Of a DNA stretch of 64,000 bases, positions 44,141 through 54,293 are shown piece after piece (position 1 is the stretch's first letter; each line of letters begins with the position of its first letter). A program made the translations under genes and the position numbers. The notes beneath the pieces are model-generated. The model made no database searches. It was not told the DNA's origin and saw only the letters and a list, made by a program, of their open reading frames with translations. Source of the DNA: Leptotrichia buccalis C-1013-b (GTDB taxonomy: Bacteria > Fusobacteriota > Fusobacteriia > Fusobacteriales > Leptotrichiaceae); the NCBI RefSeq assembly GCF_000023905.1, contig NC_013192.1, positions 1,178,001 through 1,242,000 on the forward strand, written 5' to 3'.

Positions 44141-45015
44141 GTACAGTTAACACATTAAATACAATAAATATGGATGAACAAGCTATAATGGATATGAATG
44201 TATATTTACCGACTGTTCACAAACTTTTGTTTATTGAAAAAGTTACTGAGCTAGAATGGCTATTTCGTGTAGAATATAAAAAGGGAAGTGTAGAAGCTGG
44301 ACAGTTTATGCAGGTTTCATTGCCAGGAGTTGGAGAAGCCCCTATTTCTATTGCGAATTTTGACTTGGAGGAAGGTTATCTTGATTTTCTGATTAGAAAA
44401 GTTGGAAAAGTTACAGACAAGATTTTTGAACTGAAAACAGGAGATAGAATTTTTTTGAGAGGACCTTATGGACACGGCTTTCCAATTGAACAATATAAAA
44501 ATAAGCATATTGTAATGGTTGTTGGAGGAAGTGGAATTGCTCCAGTTCGCCCAATTATCGAATATTTTACAAAGCATCCTGATGAAATGAAGTCCTTTAA
44601 AATTATTGTTGGATATAAAAATTATGAAAGTATTATTTTTGAAGAGGAATTTTCACGTTGGAGAGAAAATATTGAAATACTTGTAACATTGGATAATGTA
44701 GAAACAGCAAGAAATATTGGAAAAACAGAAGACGAAATTCACGAAGGAATGGTTACCAAATACATTCCTGATTTAAAAATTCCTGAAAATATGGATGAAG
44801 TTGAATACATTGTTGTAGGCCCTCCAGTAATGATGCATTTTTCTTGCCTTGAAATCCTAAAAACAGGTATTCCAACTGAAAAAATATGGGTTTCATTTGA
44901 AAGAAAGATGTCCTGTGCCGTTGGAAAATGTGGGCATTGTAAAATTGATGAAACATATATTTGCCTTGAAGGGCCAGTATTTAGATATGATTTTGCAAAA
45001 AAATTACTTGATTAA
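44137..45015 (+). CDS. asrB: Anaerobic sulfite reductase subunit B
   Basis: A 292-aa NAD(P)H-flavin reductase-like subunit. The FAD region has GQFMQVSLPG and DRIFLRGPYGHGFP, the NAD site VVGGSGIAPVRP, and a C-terminal Fe-S set is seen in CAVGKCGHCKID and CLEGPVF. It passes electrons from NADH to AsrA. Confidence 0.94.
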   Translation: MSTVNTLNTINMDEQAIMDMNVYLPTVHKLLFIEKVTELEWLFRVEYKKGSVEAGQFMQVSLPGVGEAPISIANFDLEEGYLDFLIRKVGKVTDKIFELKTGDRIFLRGPYGHGFPIEQYKNKHIVMVVGGSGIAPVRPIIEYFTKHPDEMKSFKIIVGYKNYESIIFEEEFSRWRENIEILVTLDNVETARNIGKTEDEIHEGMVTKYIPDLKIPENMDEVEYIVVGPPVMMHFSCLEILKTGIPTEKIWVSFERKMSCAVGKCGHCKIDETYICLEGPVFRYDFAKKLLD

Positions 45016-45056
45016 GATATGAATTTTAAGAAAAAACAAAAGAAGAGGTAAAAACA

Positions 45057-46031
45057 ATGAGCATGGATTTAAATAGAAAAATTGTTACCAAAAATGCATT
45101 CAGGGTAACAAAGGACAGATCTAAAACAGCATTGCGTGTGAGAGTGCCAGGAGGAGCAATTACTGGGGAAATAATGGAAATGGTTGCAAAAATAGCTAAT
45201 ACTTATGGAGATGGAAATGTTCATATTACAACTCGTCAAGGTTTTGAAGTATTGGGAATTTCTTGGAATGATATTGAGAAAGTAAATAAGATGGTGCAAC
45301 CAATCATGGAAAAATTGGAAATTAATTACAAGGATAAAGATAAAGGATATGCTGCTGCTGGTACAAGAAATATTGCCGCTTGTATCGGAAACAAAGTGTG
45401 TCCAAAAGGCGCCTATAATACAACAGAATTTGCCAAAAAAATCGAAAAAGCAATATTTCCAAATGATTTTCACTTCAAAGTAGCATTAACAGGCTGTCCA
45501 AATGATTGCCAAAAAGTGAGAATGCATGATTTTGGAATAATTGGAATGGCAAAACCTGAACTTGATGAATCTAAATGTGTTTCTTGCGGAATGTGTGAAA
45601 GAAAATGTAAAAAGCTTTCAACAGGAGCAATTTCATATAAAAACTATAAACCCGTAAGAGATCATCAAAGATGTATAGGTTGTGGAGAATGTGTCTTAAA
45701 CTGTCCAACAGGAGCATGGACAAGATCCCCTAAAAAATATTATAAACTTGCAATAATGGGAAGAAGTGGAAAACAAAATCCAAGATTGGCAGAAGACTGG
45801 TTATTCTGGGCAGATGAAGAATCAATAATAAAAATTATAAAAAATACTTACGAATATGTTGACAAATATATCGACAGAAGTCTGCCAAAAGAACATATTG
45901 GTTACATTGTTGACAGAACAGGTTTTGAAGAGTTTAAAAAATGGGCATTAAAAGATGTTAATCTTCCAGAAGAAGCTGTAATTGTAAATAATGTGTACTG
46001 GAAAGGTATAAAATATCAAGGAATATTATAA
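45057..46031 (+). CDS. asrC: Anaerobic sulfite reductase subunit C
   Basis: A 324-aa catalytic subunit. The siroheme-[4Fe-4S] ligands are C111/C117-like (ACIGNKVCPKG) and CPNDC (about 149-153). Two ferredoxin clusters follow (CVSCGMCERKC and CIGCGECVLNC). It reduces sulfite to sulfide, which the FNT channel upstream could export. Confidence 0.95.
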   Translation: MSMDLNRKIVTKNAFRVTKDRSKTALRVRVPGGAITGEIMEMVAKIANTYGDGNVHITTRQGFEVLGISWNDIEKVNKMVQPIMEKLEINYKDKDKGYAAAGTRNIAACIGNKVCPKGAYNTTEFAKKIEKAIFPNDFHFKVALTGCPNDCQKVRMHDFGIIGMAKPELDESKCVSCGMCERKCKKLSTGAISYKNYKPVRDHQRCIGCGECVLNCPTGAWTRSPKKYYKLAIMGRSGKQNPRLAEDWLFWADEESIIKIIKNTYEYVDKYIDRSLPKEHIGYIVDRTGFEEFKKWALKDVNLPEEAVIVNNVYWKGIKYQGIL

Positions 46032-46087
46032 ATATTAAGATTAACTTTTAATAAAAATAATAAAAAATACAAGAAAGGGTGGTTTGT

Positions 46088-46246
46088 ATGTCTTCATCTT
46101 GGATGGATAAATACAAAAAATATAAAAAAGATTTTAACAAAAAAGATTATCATGGTGAAGATCCTAGTGAAGTCAATGAGTATGATGAATATGACGAATA
46201 CGAAGAGCATCAGGATAAAGATAATGATGATGAAACTAAAGAATAA
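46088..46246 (+). CDS. Small acidic 52-aa protein
   Basis: A short ORF with GGGTGG upstream of the ATG. The N-terminus is basic and aromatic (MSSSWMDKYKKYKKDF) and the second half is very acidic (NEYDEYDEYEEHQDKDNDD). It lies 56 nt after asrC and before the terminator at 46292, so it is in the asr transcript. There is no known function; it may be a small chaperone or metal-binding protein. Confidence 0.6.
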   Translation: MSSSWMDKYKKYKKDFNKKDYHGEDPSEVNEYDEYDEYEEHQDKDNDDETKE

Positions 46247-46291
46247 AATTTGTAAAATATTGTAATTTATGATATTAAAAATTAAATTTAG

Positions 46292-46340
46292 AAAGAGACT
46301 ATTTTGGGAAATGAAATTCTGAAGTAGTCTTTTTATTTTA
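46292..46340 (+). terminator. Terminator of the asr operon
   Basis: AGACTA (46296-46301) pairs with TAGTCT (46325-46330), followed by a T-rich tract. Confidence 0.65.
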
Positions 46341-46387
46341 AAAATAATTTTATTTAAATATAAATTTGTAAAAATTTCAAAATACTA

Positions 46388-46415
46388 TTGATTTTTTTTA
46401 AAAATGTAGTATAAT
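46388..46415 (+). promoter_or_regulatory. Promoter of the NADH oxidase gene
   Basis: TTGATT (46388-46393), 16 nt, TATAAT (46410-46415). Confidence 0.6.
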
Positions 46416-46508
46416 TAAATAGATTGAGAAAAAAATAATTTGATTTAACAATTATTATAAATTTTGTTTAAAAATTAAAATATGAATATATTGAAGGAGA
46501 GGAAATAG

Positions 46509-47840
46509 ATGAAAGTAGTTGTAATTGGATGTACACACGCTGGTACAGCGGCAATTTTAAATTTGAGAAAGATAAATCCTAATGCGGAGATAACAGTATT
46601 TGAGAGAAATGATAATATTTCATTCTTATCTTGTGGAATTGCCTTGTATGTAGGAGGAGTTGTAAAAGATCCTCAAGGGCTGTTTTACTGTTCACCTGAA
46701 AAATTAAGAGAATTAAATGTTGACACTAGAATGAGACATGAAGTAAAGAATGTTGATATTGAAGGTAAAAAAGTAAGAGTTGTGAATTTGGAAACTGGAA
46801 TTGAATTTAATGAAACTTTTGACAAATTGATTATCACATCTGGTTCTTGGCCTATTATTCCACCAATTGAAGGAATTGATTTAAATAATATCTTGCTTTG
46901 TAAAAATTATAATCATTCAAATGAAATTATTGAAAGAGCAAAACATTCACAAAAAGTGGTTGTTGTTGGAGCAGGATACATTGGAGTGGAACTTGTTGAA
47001 GCATTTAGAGATAATGGGAAAGAAGTTGTTTTAGTTGATGCAGAGGAAAGAATTTTGAGCAAATATTTTGACAAGGAATTTACAGATGTTGCTGAAGAAT
47101 CGTTTAAACATAGAGGAATTGTAATTGCGACTGGGGAAAAAGTTGTTAAATTTGAAGGAAGCAATGGAAATGTAACAAAAGTAGTTACTGATAAAAATGA
47201 ATATGAAGCAGATATGGTAATTATGTGTGTTGGATTCTTGCCAAGCACTTCATTGTTTAAAGGACAGCTTGAAATGCTTCTAAATGGAGCGATTAAAGTT
47301 GACGAATATATGAGAACAAGCAATAAAGACGTTATGGCTGCAGGAGACTGCTGTTCAGTATTCTATAATCCGCTGCAAAAAGAAAGATATATTCCACTTG
47401 CAACAAACGCTGTAAGAATGGGAACATTAGCAGGTATAAACTTGCTTGAAAATAAAGTTAAACATCTTGGGACACAAGGTACTTCAGGAATTAAAATTTA
47501 TGAAAACAATATGGCTGCAACTGGATTAACAGAAGAAAGTGCAAAAGAAGAAGGAATAGAGGTTGAAAGCGTAATTGCAGTTGACAATTACCGTCCTGAA
47601 TTTATGCCAACTTATGAAAAAGTAACATTAAAAGTAGTATTTGAAAAAAATAGTAGAAGAATTTTAGGAGCACAGTTAACTTCTAAAATTGACTTAACAC
47701 AATCAATTAACACATTGTCAGTATGTATTCAAAATAAAATGACTGTAGAAGAATTGGCATTTGTAGACTTCTTCTTCCAACCTCACTATAACAAGCCTTG
47801 GAACTTCTTGAATTTAGCAGGATTAAATTCTTTAAAATAG
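46509..47840 (+). CDS. nox: NADH oxidase (water-forming type)
   Basis: A 443-aa flavoprotein. The N-terminus IGCTHAGTAAI is the FAD site and SFLSCGIALYVGG holds the redox Cys (C42). VVGAGYIGVELVEAF binds NAD, and MAAGDC is the second FAD motif. The SCGIALY form is that of NADH oxidases reducing O2 to water, giving oxygen tolerance in a fermenter. It is a distant paralogue of the 33307-34644 enzyme. GGAGAGG precedes the ATG. Confidence 0.88.
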   Translation: MKVVVIGCTHAGTAAILNLRKINPNAEITVFERNDNISFLSCGIALYVGGVVKDPQGLFYCSPEKLRELNVDTRMRHEVKNVDIEGKKVRVVNLETGIEFNETFDKLIITSGSWPIIPPIEGIDLNNILLCKNYNHSNEIIERAKHSQKVVVVGAGYIGVELVEAFRDNGKEVVLVDAEERILSKYFDKEFTDVAEESFKHRGIVIATGEKVVKFEGSNGNVTKVVTDKNEYEADMVIMCVGFLPSTSLFKGQLEMLLNGAIKVDEYMRTSNKDVMAAGDCCSVFYNPLQKERYIPLATNAVRMGTLAGINLLENKVKHLGTQGTSGIKIYENNMAATGLTEESAKEEGIEVESVIAVDNYRPEFMPTYEKVTLKVVFEKNSRRILGAQLTSKIDLTQSINTLSVCIQNKMTVEELAFVDFFFQPHYNKPWNFLNLAGLNSLK

Positions 47841-47868
47841 AAAAATTTTTAGAAAAAAAATTAATTAA

Positions 47869-47910
47869 AAAAGGAGCAGTCTCAGAGAAGAATGAGAAAA
47901 CTCCTTTTAT
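47869..47910 (+). terminator. Terminator of nox
   Basis: AAAAGGAG and CTCCTTTT form the outer stem, with CTCA/TGAG inside; T-rich 3' end. Confidence 0.7.
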
Positions 47911-48036
47911 TATATCTTGTTGTATCTTATACAAATAATCATATATCTTTTTAGGTTAGTTTATTAGTTTTATAAAAATAGTAAAATATAAAAAATTTAT
48001 AATTGATAATTTTATTACCTTATGCGATGGTTCTCG

Positions 48037-48405
48037 TTACATCTTAAATTCTCCAACTTCTCCGTTATTAGCTTTGTTAATCAAAAAATTCGACAATTCT
48101 TTAAATTCTGATAGAGCTTTTGCATCTTTTCCTGTTACGGAGTTTACATTTTGAGTATTTACTAGATTTCTTGATATTTCAAGAGAGACGTCTCTAAATG
48201 AAGATTGACTCATTGAGAATAATTCTCCATTTTGGTTTCTTCTGTCATATTGGGCACCAATTATTTTTCCGTCCTTTATGGTTAATTTTACAAATGAACT
48301 CCAGTTACCGTCATATTTTTTTTCAACAGAATAAATACCATTTTTTAATGCTGAAAAACTTAGAACATTTATTAAAAATGTTAAAATAAATAGCATTTTT
48401 TTCAT
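48037..48405 (-). CDS. Exported FMN-binding-domain-like protein
   Basis: A 122-aa protein with a signal peptide (MKKMLFILTFLINVLSFSA). The mature part has VKLTIKDGKIIGAQYD and NVNSVTGKDAKALSEF, which resembles the FMN-bind domain, where a Ser/Thr carries covalent FMN (SGAT-type motif). Here the motif is weak (SVTGKDA), so flavin attachment is doubtful. The start at 48405 matches the signal peptide; the four residues before it are probably not translated. Confidence 0.6.
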   Translation of the reverse strand: MKKMLFILTFLINVLSFSALKNGIYSVEKKYDGNWSSFVKLTIKDGKIIGAQYDRRNQNGELFSMSQSSFRDVSLEISRNLVNTQNVNSVTGKDAKALSEFKELSNFLINKANNGEVGEFKM

Positions 48406-48507
48406 AATTATCACCACTTTTCTAAGTAAAATTTTTTTCTTCTTTCCTTTATTAACAGTTGAACCACACTAATATTATACACTATAAAATAAATAAATCA
48501 AGTCTTT

Positions 48508-49434
48508 TTAATAAAATCCTTGAGTATCGGTTACATAACCTTCTTGACTGTAAAAAGTCCAAGTTCCATAAGGCTGATAATGTCTTAAAGTTCCTTGTGT
48601 CTTTATTTTCCCGTTGTCATAGAATTGAGTAAAAGTACCACTTCCATTATCTAGCTTCATTTCACGTTCTTTTACACCTGTTCTGGAATAACCTATAATA
48701 TCTGTAATTGTACCATTTTTATAATTTTCGATTAATTTTTTTGTACCATTTTCATAGTTCCAAGTCCATTTTCCATCTCTTAAATTTCGGGTATAATTTC
48801 CATCCACACGTACGGTTCCATTAGAATAATAAAATTTAGTTTTTCCGTTTAATTGTCCATTGACATAGGTATTTTCATTTGTAACAATTCCGTTTGAAAG
48901 TTTTAGTTCCTTTCCATTTCTGGCGTTGTTTACATACTGTACTGATGAAGTTAGTCTTCCAAATTCATCAAAGTCATACCCATCCCCATTTAGCATACCG
49001 TTTTTGTAATTTCTAATTGTTCGGGAATTACCATTCCCATAAAAATCAATATCTTCGCCTTCTCTTATACCGTTTATATAGTTAGCCACTTTTGATATAT
49101 TACCATTGTCATAGTATGAAAACATAGGTCCGTTTAATGCTCCGTTCTGGTAGTTTCTTACTGCTTGTGCTCGACCAATTTTATTAAATTCAACATATGT
49201 TCCAGTAAATGGTTGACCAGTATCTTTTAAAGTTGCATAATTTCCAGAAATTGTAACATTAGCAACAGTACTGTAATATGAACTTAATGCGCGTGAAGAC
49301 TGTGAAGTATATTCACTACTTCTTTTGACAGGAATATTTTTATTTACAGTTGCAGCTGATGAAAAAATACCTGTAGATATGCACGAAAATAAAATTATTA
49401 TCGATTTTCTTGATTGCTTAAATAATTTTAACAT
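48508..49434 (-). CDS. Exported MORN_2-repeat (YwqK-like) protein
   Basis: A 308-aa protein with a signal peptide ending in FSSAA and about eight repeats of roughly 23 residues of the type NYKNGMLNGDGYDFDEFGR (for example NYQNGALNGPMFSYYDNG and NYENGTKKLIENYKNG). These MORN-like beta-hairpins are common in surface proteins of Fusobacteriota. The database name toxin-antitoxin YwqK antitoxin has no support here, since no toxin gene adjoins it. Confidence 0.75.
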   Translation of the reverse strand: MLKLFKQSRKSIIILFSCISTGIFSSAATVNKNIPVKRSSEYTSQSSRALSSYYSTVANVTISGNYATLKDTGQPFTGTYVEFNKIGRAQAVRNYQNGALNGPMFSYYDNGNISKVANYINGIREGEDIDFYGNGNSRTIRNYKNGMLNGDGYDFDEFGRLTSSVQYVNNARNGKELKLSNGIVTNENTYVNGQLNGKTKFYYSNGTVRVDGNYTRNLRDGKWTWNYENGTKKLIENYKNGTITDIIGYSRTGVKEREMKLDNGSGTFTQFYDNGKIKTQGTLRHYQPYGTWTFYSQEGYVTDTQGFY

Positions 49435-49645
49435 AATAGCTCCTTCTTTTTAGTTTTTAAATATCATTTTTATTATAACAATTTAAAATTATATTTTCCT
49501 TAGAAGTTATATTTTTGTAAAATTTGTAAAAATTTAAAAATATTTTTAAAAAGAAATAAAATATGCTATAATTACTAATACATAATAGTTTTTTTTAAAA
49601 AGGTGAAAGAAAAACAGAAATATTAAATAAAAAAGGAGTGATAGC

Positions 49646-50542
49646 ATGGCATTTGAGAATTTTCAGAGAGAACTTTATGAAAAAAAATTAGAAACAAAAA
49701 AATATTTTTCAATGGCATTTGAAATTTTGAAAGTATTTATAAATGAAAATAAATTATGGACAATATTTTTTGTTATTGCAAATATCTGGAAATTATTTTC
49801 AAATATAATTGAAAATAGAATATATGATTACAAATTTTTAATATTTATTCCCAATATAGTAGCAACAATATATATTGGAATATTTTGCATAATCTCAATT
49901 ATAAAAATTGGAAATAAAATTGAAAATAAAATATTTGAGTATAATTTAAAGGATATAATGAAAAAATATCTGATAATTATAGCAATACTTGTAATTGCAT
50001 ATCTAGTGGCTGCTGAGATAATTTTCGGTATAATTGCTAATTTTCAGGCAGCTATATTTGGAATGTGGTGGCTAGGCGCTGAAATCGCAAGACCTTTGTA
50101 TGTAGGTTATGAACTATTTTTGATAATTTTTGAAATAGTTGTTGCAATCTTGTCCTTAGTAGTATTTGGTGCAATAATATTTTTAATATCAAATGTTTTT
50201 TATTTTGTACAGATATATTGCATTAGAAGTATTTCAGTACAGGAAGCATTTAGGTTAAATTTAAAATTATTGGAGGGTAATAGACTAAGAATTTTAATTC
50301 CAGTTGTATCACTTGCGGCAGTAAATTTCATATTAACAAGTCCGTTTTCTAATATTGCCATAATAGTCTCACTAAGTTTTTTAAAATTTTTACCAATATA
50401 TGCAGTATTTCCAATATCTATCATAATTGGAACTATTTCTAGCTTGTTAATCATTTTTATAATAACAATAAGCGTTATAATATACTTAAATGTGGAATAT
50501 GATTATGTCAAAAAACATAATAAAAATTTAGAAAGGAAATAA
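49646..50542 (+). CDS. Polytopic membrane protein, paralogue 1
   Basis: A 298-aa protein with an amphipathic N-terminus (ENFQRELYEKKLETKKYFSMAF) and about six membrane segments from residue 30 to 285. No catalytic motif is seen. It is a tandem paralogue of the next gene: both begin with the same type of helix and end with YLNVEYDY. Function unknown. GGAGTG precedes the ATG; an extended -10 (TGCTATAAT) lies near 49567. Confidence 0.75.
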   Translation: MAFENFQRELYEKKLETKKYFSMAFEILKVFINENKLWTIFFVIANIWKLFSNIIENRIYDYKFLIFIPNIVATIYIGIFCIISIIKIGNKIENKIFEYNLKDIMKKYLIIIAILVIAYLVAAEIIFGIIANFQAAIFGMWWLGAEIARPLYVGYELFLIIFEIVVAILSLVVFGAIIFLISNVFYFVQIYCIRSISVQEAFRLNLKLLEGNRLRILIPVVSLAAVNFILTSPFSNIAIIVSLSFLKFLPIYAVFPISIIIGTISSLLIIFIITISVIIYLNVEYDYVKKHNKNLERK

Positions 50543-50546
50543 ACCT

Positions 50547-51428
50547 ATGAATTTGGAAAGTATACAGGAAAAACTGTTTGAACGAAAACTTGATCTAATA
50601 GAATATTTTAAGGCTGCATTTGATATATATAAGGAATTTTTAAAAAATAACAAGTTACTAGTATTTTCGACATGTTTATTGCTAATGCTAATAACAAGTC
50701 TGGATATTTTTAATAAATATTTAATGGCATTAGTTGTCAAGTATAGAGAAGTAAAAATTGCATTTCTTGTTATGATGTTGTTAATTTTGGAGCTAATTTT
50801 GTCAGTAGGTCATTCATTTTTAATTGGATATTATTTTAAAAAAATAGTAATGGGAATCGAAGGAACTGAAAATAGTTTTGAATTTAAAAAATTCTTTTTA
50901 AAGATGTTGAAATTTATTGGAATACAGTATTGTCTCGTAACATTTTTTCTTGTAGTAAGTCTAGAGCTGAATTTGCTTCATTTAAATTTTATTGACTTAA
51001 TGTTAAAAATAGTTCTGATAGCTATGTTTTTTAAATATTTTCTATATTTTGAAACATATTATGTTCGTGATTTTAAAATTATGGATTCGATAGAATATAG
51101 TCATCAATTATCAAAAGCAAATAGACTCAGAAAAATTATTCCTGAAGTAATTTTTATTCTAATAAGCATTGTGTTTGTATTCATAATTTCCTTAGGGATT
51201 TCCAAAATATTCGGAATAAATTATCAGATAGAAATTATAACGACAGTTACTTCAATAATTGGATTCGTATTTTGGGCAATATATTTTCAGGTTTTAAGTA
51301 TTTCAATATTTTTAAATGTGGAATATGATTATTTGAAGAATCAAGAAGAAAAAAATATTAATAGTGATTCAAATCTAGATATGGAAAGTGAAACAATAGA
51401 TTGTAAAAATGAAGAAAATGATAATTAA
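50547..51428 (+). CDS. Polytopic membrane protein, paralogue 2
   Basis: A 293-aa protein with about six membrane segments and an acidic Ser/Glu/Asn tail (NINSDSNLDMESETIDCK). It starts 4 nt after paralogue 1, so the pair is one transcription unit and may form a heteromeric complex. I do not recognise the family. Confidence 0.75.
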   Translation: MNLESIQEKLFERKLDLIEYFKAAFDIYKEFLKNNKLLVFSTCLLLMLITSLDIFNKYLMALVVKYREVKIAFLVMMLLILELILSVGHSFLIGYYFKKIVMGIEGTENSFEFKKFFLKMLKFIGIQYCLVTFFLVVSLELNLLHLNFIDLMLKIVLIAMFFKYFLYFETYYVRDFKIMDSIEYSHQLSKANRLRKIIPEVIFILISIVFVFIISLGISKIFGINYQIEIITTVTSIIGFVFWAIYFQVLSISIFLNVEYDYLKNQEEKNINSDSNLDMESETIDCKNEENDN

Positions 51429-51616
51429 AAATGAAATCTATTAATTTAAAACTGTGGGATTTTTATAATCTCACTTTTTTAAGATTTTTTTTAAAAAATA
51501 TATAACAAAAATAAAAAAATTGTGCTATAATTTGTATATGATAAACTTATAGGGATATCAATTTAAAAATATTTCTATAAAATAATAATTTTTGGGATAG
51601 GAGGATAGAAAAATAT

Positions 51617-53623
51617 ATGGGGATTTTTGATTTTTTTAAATCTTCTGAGAATAAAAATAAGAATAAAGAAAATAATGTCGATAATGAAATTAAAATTAAT
51701 AACCATCAGATTAACAAGGAAATTCCTGACAAAAATATAAATATAAATGTAAATAAAAGTTCAAACAATGATTCGGAACCTATTGAAAATGACAACTATG
51801 CGGATGATTTCAAGGAAATTTCCTATTACGATGAATTTGGAAAAGAATTCAAAATGCCCAAAAAGGATTGGCTTGAAAAAAAATTATATCCATCAATAAA
51901 AAAATATTGGAATAATATGGACGGGTTATATCCTATAATACAAGATGCCTTTTCAAAGGAGATTTATCCTGAGATTAAGGAAGCTGTATTAAGATTTTAT
52001 GCATCTGATGAAAATTTTGAAAGAAAATTAATTCTTCTCGGAACATATCATATAAAGACGGGAGCGTATAAAAGTGCAGTAGAACTGTATGAAAAAAACT
52101 GGAACGTCAATAACTCAACAGAAGCTCTTTGTATAGCCTATGCGGAAGCATTGGAGCTTTTTGGGAAATCATCAGAGTCAGAAAAGAAATATTATGAGGC
52201 ACTCGAAATTAATCCAAATTCAGCTACCGCATTTAAAAAATACTTTGATATTGTAAAAAAGAGAAGTAAGACTGAATATGAAAATAAGCTGGAAAAACTT
52301 TCTGCAATAAGAGGAAACTGGCGTGCTAAAATGATGCAGGCGGTAGTTTATTTCAAGAAAAATGACAAGGAATCAGGAAATGCCTGCTTGTTAATGGCTC
52401 TTAAAGAGTCAGGATATAATTCTGAAGTAATGTATATAACATCAAGTATTTATATTTTAAATGAACTGTATGAGGAGTTTAAACAATATGTAATTACATA
52501 TTATAATCCTGAAAAACATAATGTTTATACTGCATTAAATGTATTAAAGTATTATAAAGTAAAGAATATGTATAAGGAAGGGCTGGAACTTTGTAAATTT
52601 ACATCTAAGTTTCCATGGATTGAACATTATAAAAAATTTATGTACTATGAGGAATATTTCTGGAAAGCAAAAGTTAAGAATGAAAATAAAAGTGATGATG
52701 AAAAACAAAATAAAAATAGATTCTTTTCAACAAATAAACCTTTATGGTATTATGAATTTAACCGTCCTGAATTTATGTTAAATCAAAATAAACGTATAAA
52801 GCCCAATATTCTTATTTTAACTTTTACATCAATTGGGGAAAAATCAGAACTGGCTGAAAATTTAGCTGTTTCACTGCCTTTATATTTAAATGAAAACTTG
52901 CATTATAAAACAAATCTGAATTATCAGCTGGCAGTTGCCTATAGTGGTGAAAGTCTTTTCATATCAAAGAAAAGATACAGTACAGATTATATGAAACTGA
53001 TACGTAGGCAGAATAATAATTTAAATTTTGTTTTGGCTGGAAATATTCTTAAAATGCCAAATGTTGAAAAATATGAAATTGAAATTTATTTATATGACAC
53101 ATTTAATGAGCATAAATCAAGCTTAATTAATAAAATTTATGATGAAAATACAATTTATAATGTCCAAAATGATTTATTAAAATCAGTAAATAACTTTTTT
53201 GAAAGAAGTTTTTCTATAAAATATGAAAAAAATTTGAATAATTTAGTTTTGTTTTCACAAAAGATGAAATTTTTAATACAGAGCAAGCCTCATAAAAAAC
53301 ATCAATCGTGGAGATACAAAAAGTTGCTTTCAGATCAGATAGATGCTGTGCTTGAAGACCGAAATAACGATTTAAAGAAAATAAATCTGTTATCACTTTT
53401 ATATGAGATAAAACAGACGAACAGCCAGCTGCTGAAGTTTCAAAAACCACTTATTTACAGCATGAACATTCATGGCATCTTTGAAACTCAGACGTTAAAA
53501 ATATTGGCACCAATTATTTTCAAAATATATGATGATGATGTGAACTTTCAAGCTAATATAGAGGCTTTAAATATTACAGATTCAAATTATTTGAACTGGA
53601 TAAATAAATTTTCGGGAGATTAA
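51617..53623 (+). CDS. Large TPR-containing cytosolic protein
   Basis: A 668-aa protein. After a short N-terminal helix (MGIFDFFKS) and an Asn-rich linker, residues about 120-330 hold several TPR-like helical pairs (KTGAYKSAVELYEKNWNV, GKSSESEKKYYEALEINPNSATAF). The C-terminal half has no repeats I can name. There is no signal peptide. An extended -10 is near 51526. It is 4 nt upstream of the next membrane protein gene, which overlaps the amidase gene, giving a three-gene operon. Confidence 0.75.
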   Translation: MGIFDFFKSSENKNKNKENNVDNEIKINNHQINKEIPDKNININVNKSSNNDSEPIENDNYADDFKEISYYDEFGKEFKMPKKDWLEKKLYPSIKKYWNNMDGLYPIIQDAFSKEIYPEIKEAVLRFYASDENFERKLILLGTYHIKTGAYKSAVELYEKNWNVNNSTEALCIAYAEALELFGKSSESEKKYYEALEINPNSATAFKKYFDIVKKRSKTEYENKLEKLSAIRGNWRAKMMQAVVYFKKNDKESGNACLLMALKESGYNSEVMYITSSIYILNELYEEFKQYVITYYNPEKHNVYTALNVLKYYKVKNMYKEGLELCKFTSKFPWIEHYKKFMYYEEYFWKAKVKNENKSDDEKQNKNRFFSTNKPLWYYEFNRPEFMLNQNKRIKPNILILTFTSIGEKSELAENLAVSLPLYLNENLHYKTNLNYQLAVAYSGESLFISKKRYSTDYMKLIRRQNNNLNFVLAGNILKMPNVEKYEIEIYLYDTFNEHKSSLINKIYDENTIYNVQNDLLKSVNNFFERSFSIKYEKNLNNLVLFSQKMKFLIQSKPHKKHQSWRYKKLLSDQIDAVLEDRNNDLKKINLLSLLYEIKQTNSQLLKFQKPLIYSMNIHGIFETQTLKILAPIIFKIYDDDVNFQANIEALNITDSNYLNWINKFSGD

Positions 53624-53627
53624 CTTT

Positions 53628-54293
53628 ATGTTTCTTTATTTAAAAAAAGGATTTTCAATAATAATTTCTCTTTTATATATTTTTGTAAATTATAATTTCT
53701 ATAATTCAATTTTTCGTGAATACACAAATAATAAAATTTTTCATATAACAACTGAACTTGGCGTTATCGAAGTGGTTTTCTGGATTTTGCTATTATATTC
53801 AGTTTTTGATTTAGAAAATAAAAGTATTGAAAAAAATAAGAATAATAAAATTAAAACTAAGGAAATGAAAGAGAAAGAAATAAAAAAAGATAAAATAGAT
53901 TTAATAATCTGCTCTATAATTTTTTTAGCAACCTTAATCTGTGTAAATATTTCACGTGTTATTTTGCAAAGTTCACCTTATATGAATGATGTAGTTTCAA
54001 CTGTAGGTTCATATCTTCTGTTTTTTGGAGGAACGAGAGTTCTGTTTATCTTTTCTTCAATAATATTTATATTTATTGCGGTAAGCAGAAGAAATGTTTT
54101 CCTGATTTTGATATCAGCATTAAATGTTATAATTTCAGTAATGATATGGCTGGACTTTGATACAAACATAACAGCAGTTATGAGAATTATTATTTCTATT
54201 TTTGCCATTATTTATTATGTTTTTTCAGAAAATAGTAAAAAAGACAAACAAGATACAAAAAATAAAATAAGGAGGATTAGTTTAAAAAAATGA
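53628..54293 (+). CDS. Membrane protein of the TPR-amidase operon
   Basis: A 221-aa protein with about six hydrophobic segments and a Lys/Glu-rich cytoplasmic loop at 67-90. It ends RRISLKK and overlaps the amidase ATG by 4 nt. Unknown function; position suggests a link to cell-wall remodelling. Confidence 0.72.
   Translation: MFLYLKKGFSIIISLLYIFVNYNFYNSIFREYTNNKIFHITTELGVIEVVFWILLLYSVFDLENKSIEKNKNNKIKTKEMKEKEIKKDKIDLIICSIIFLATLICVNISRVILQSSPYMNDVVSTVGSYLLFFGGTRVLFIFSSIIFIFIAVSRRNVFLILISALNVIISVMIWLDFDTNITAVMRIIISIFAIIYYVFSENSKKDKQDTKNKIRRISLKK

Noticed and set aside
48508-49434. YwqK antitoxin of a toxin-antitoxin pair
   Set aside because: The protein is exported and made of MORN-like repeats, and no toxin gene adjoins it.
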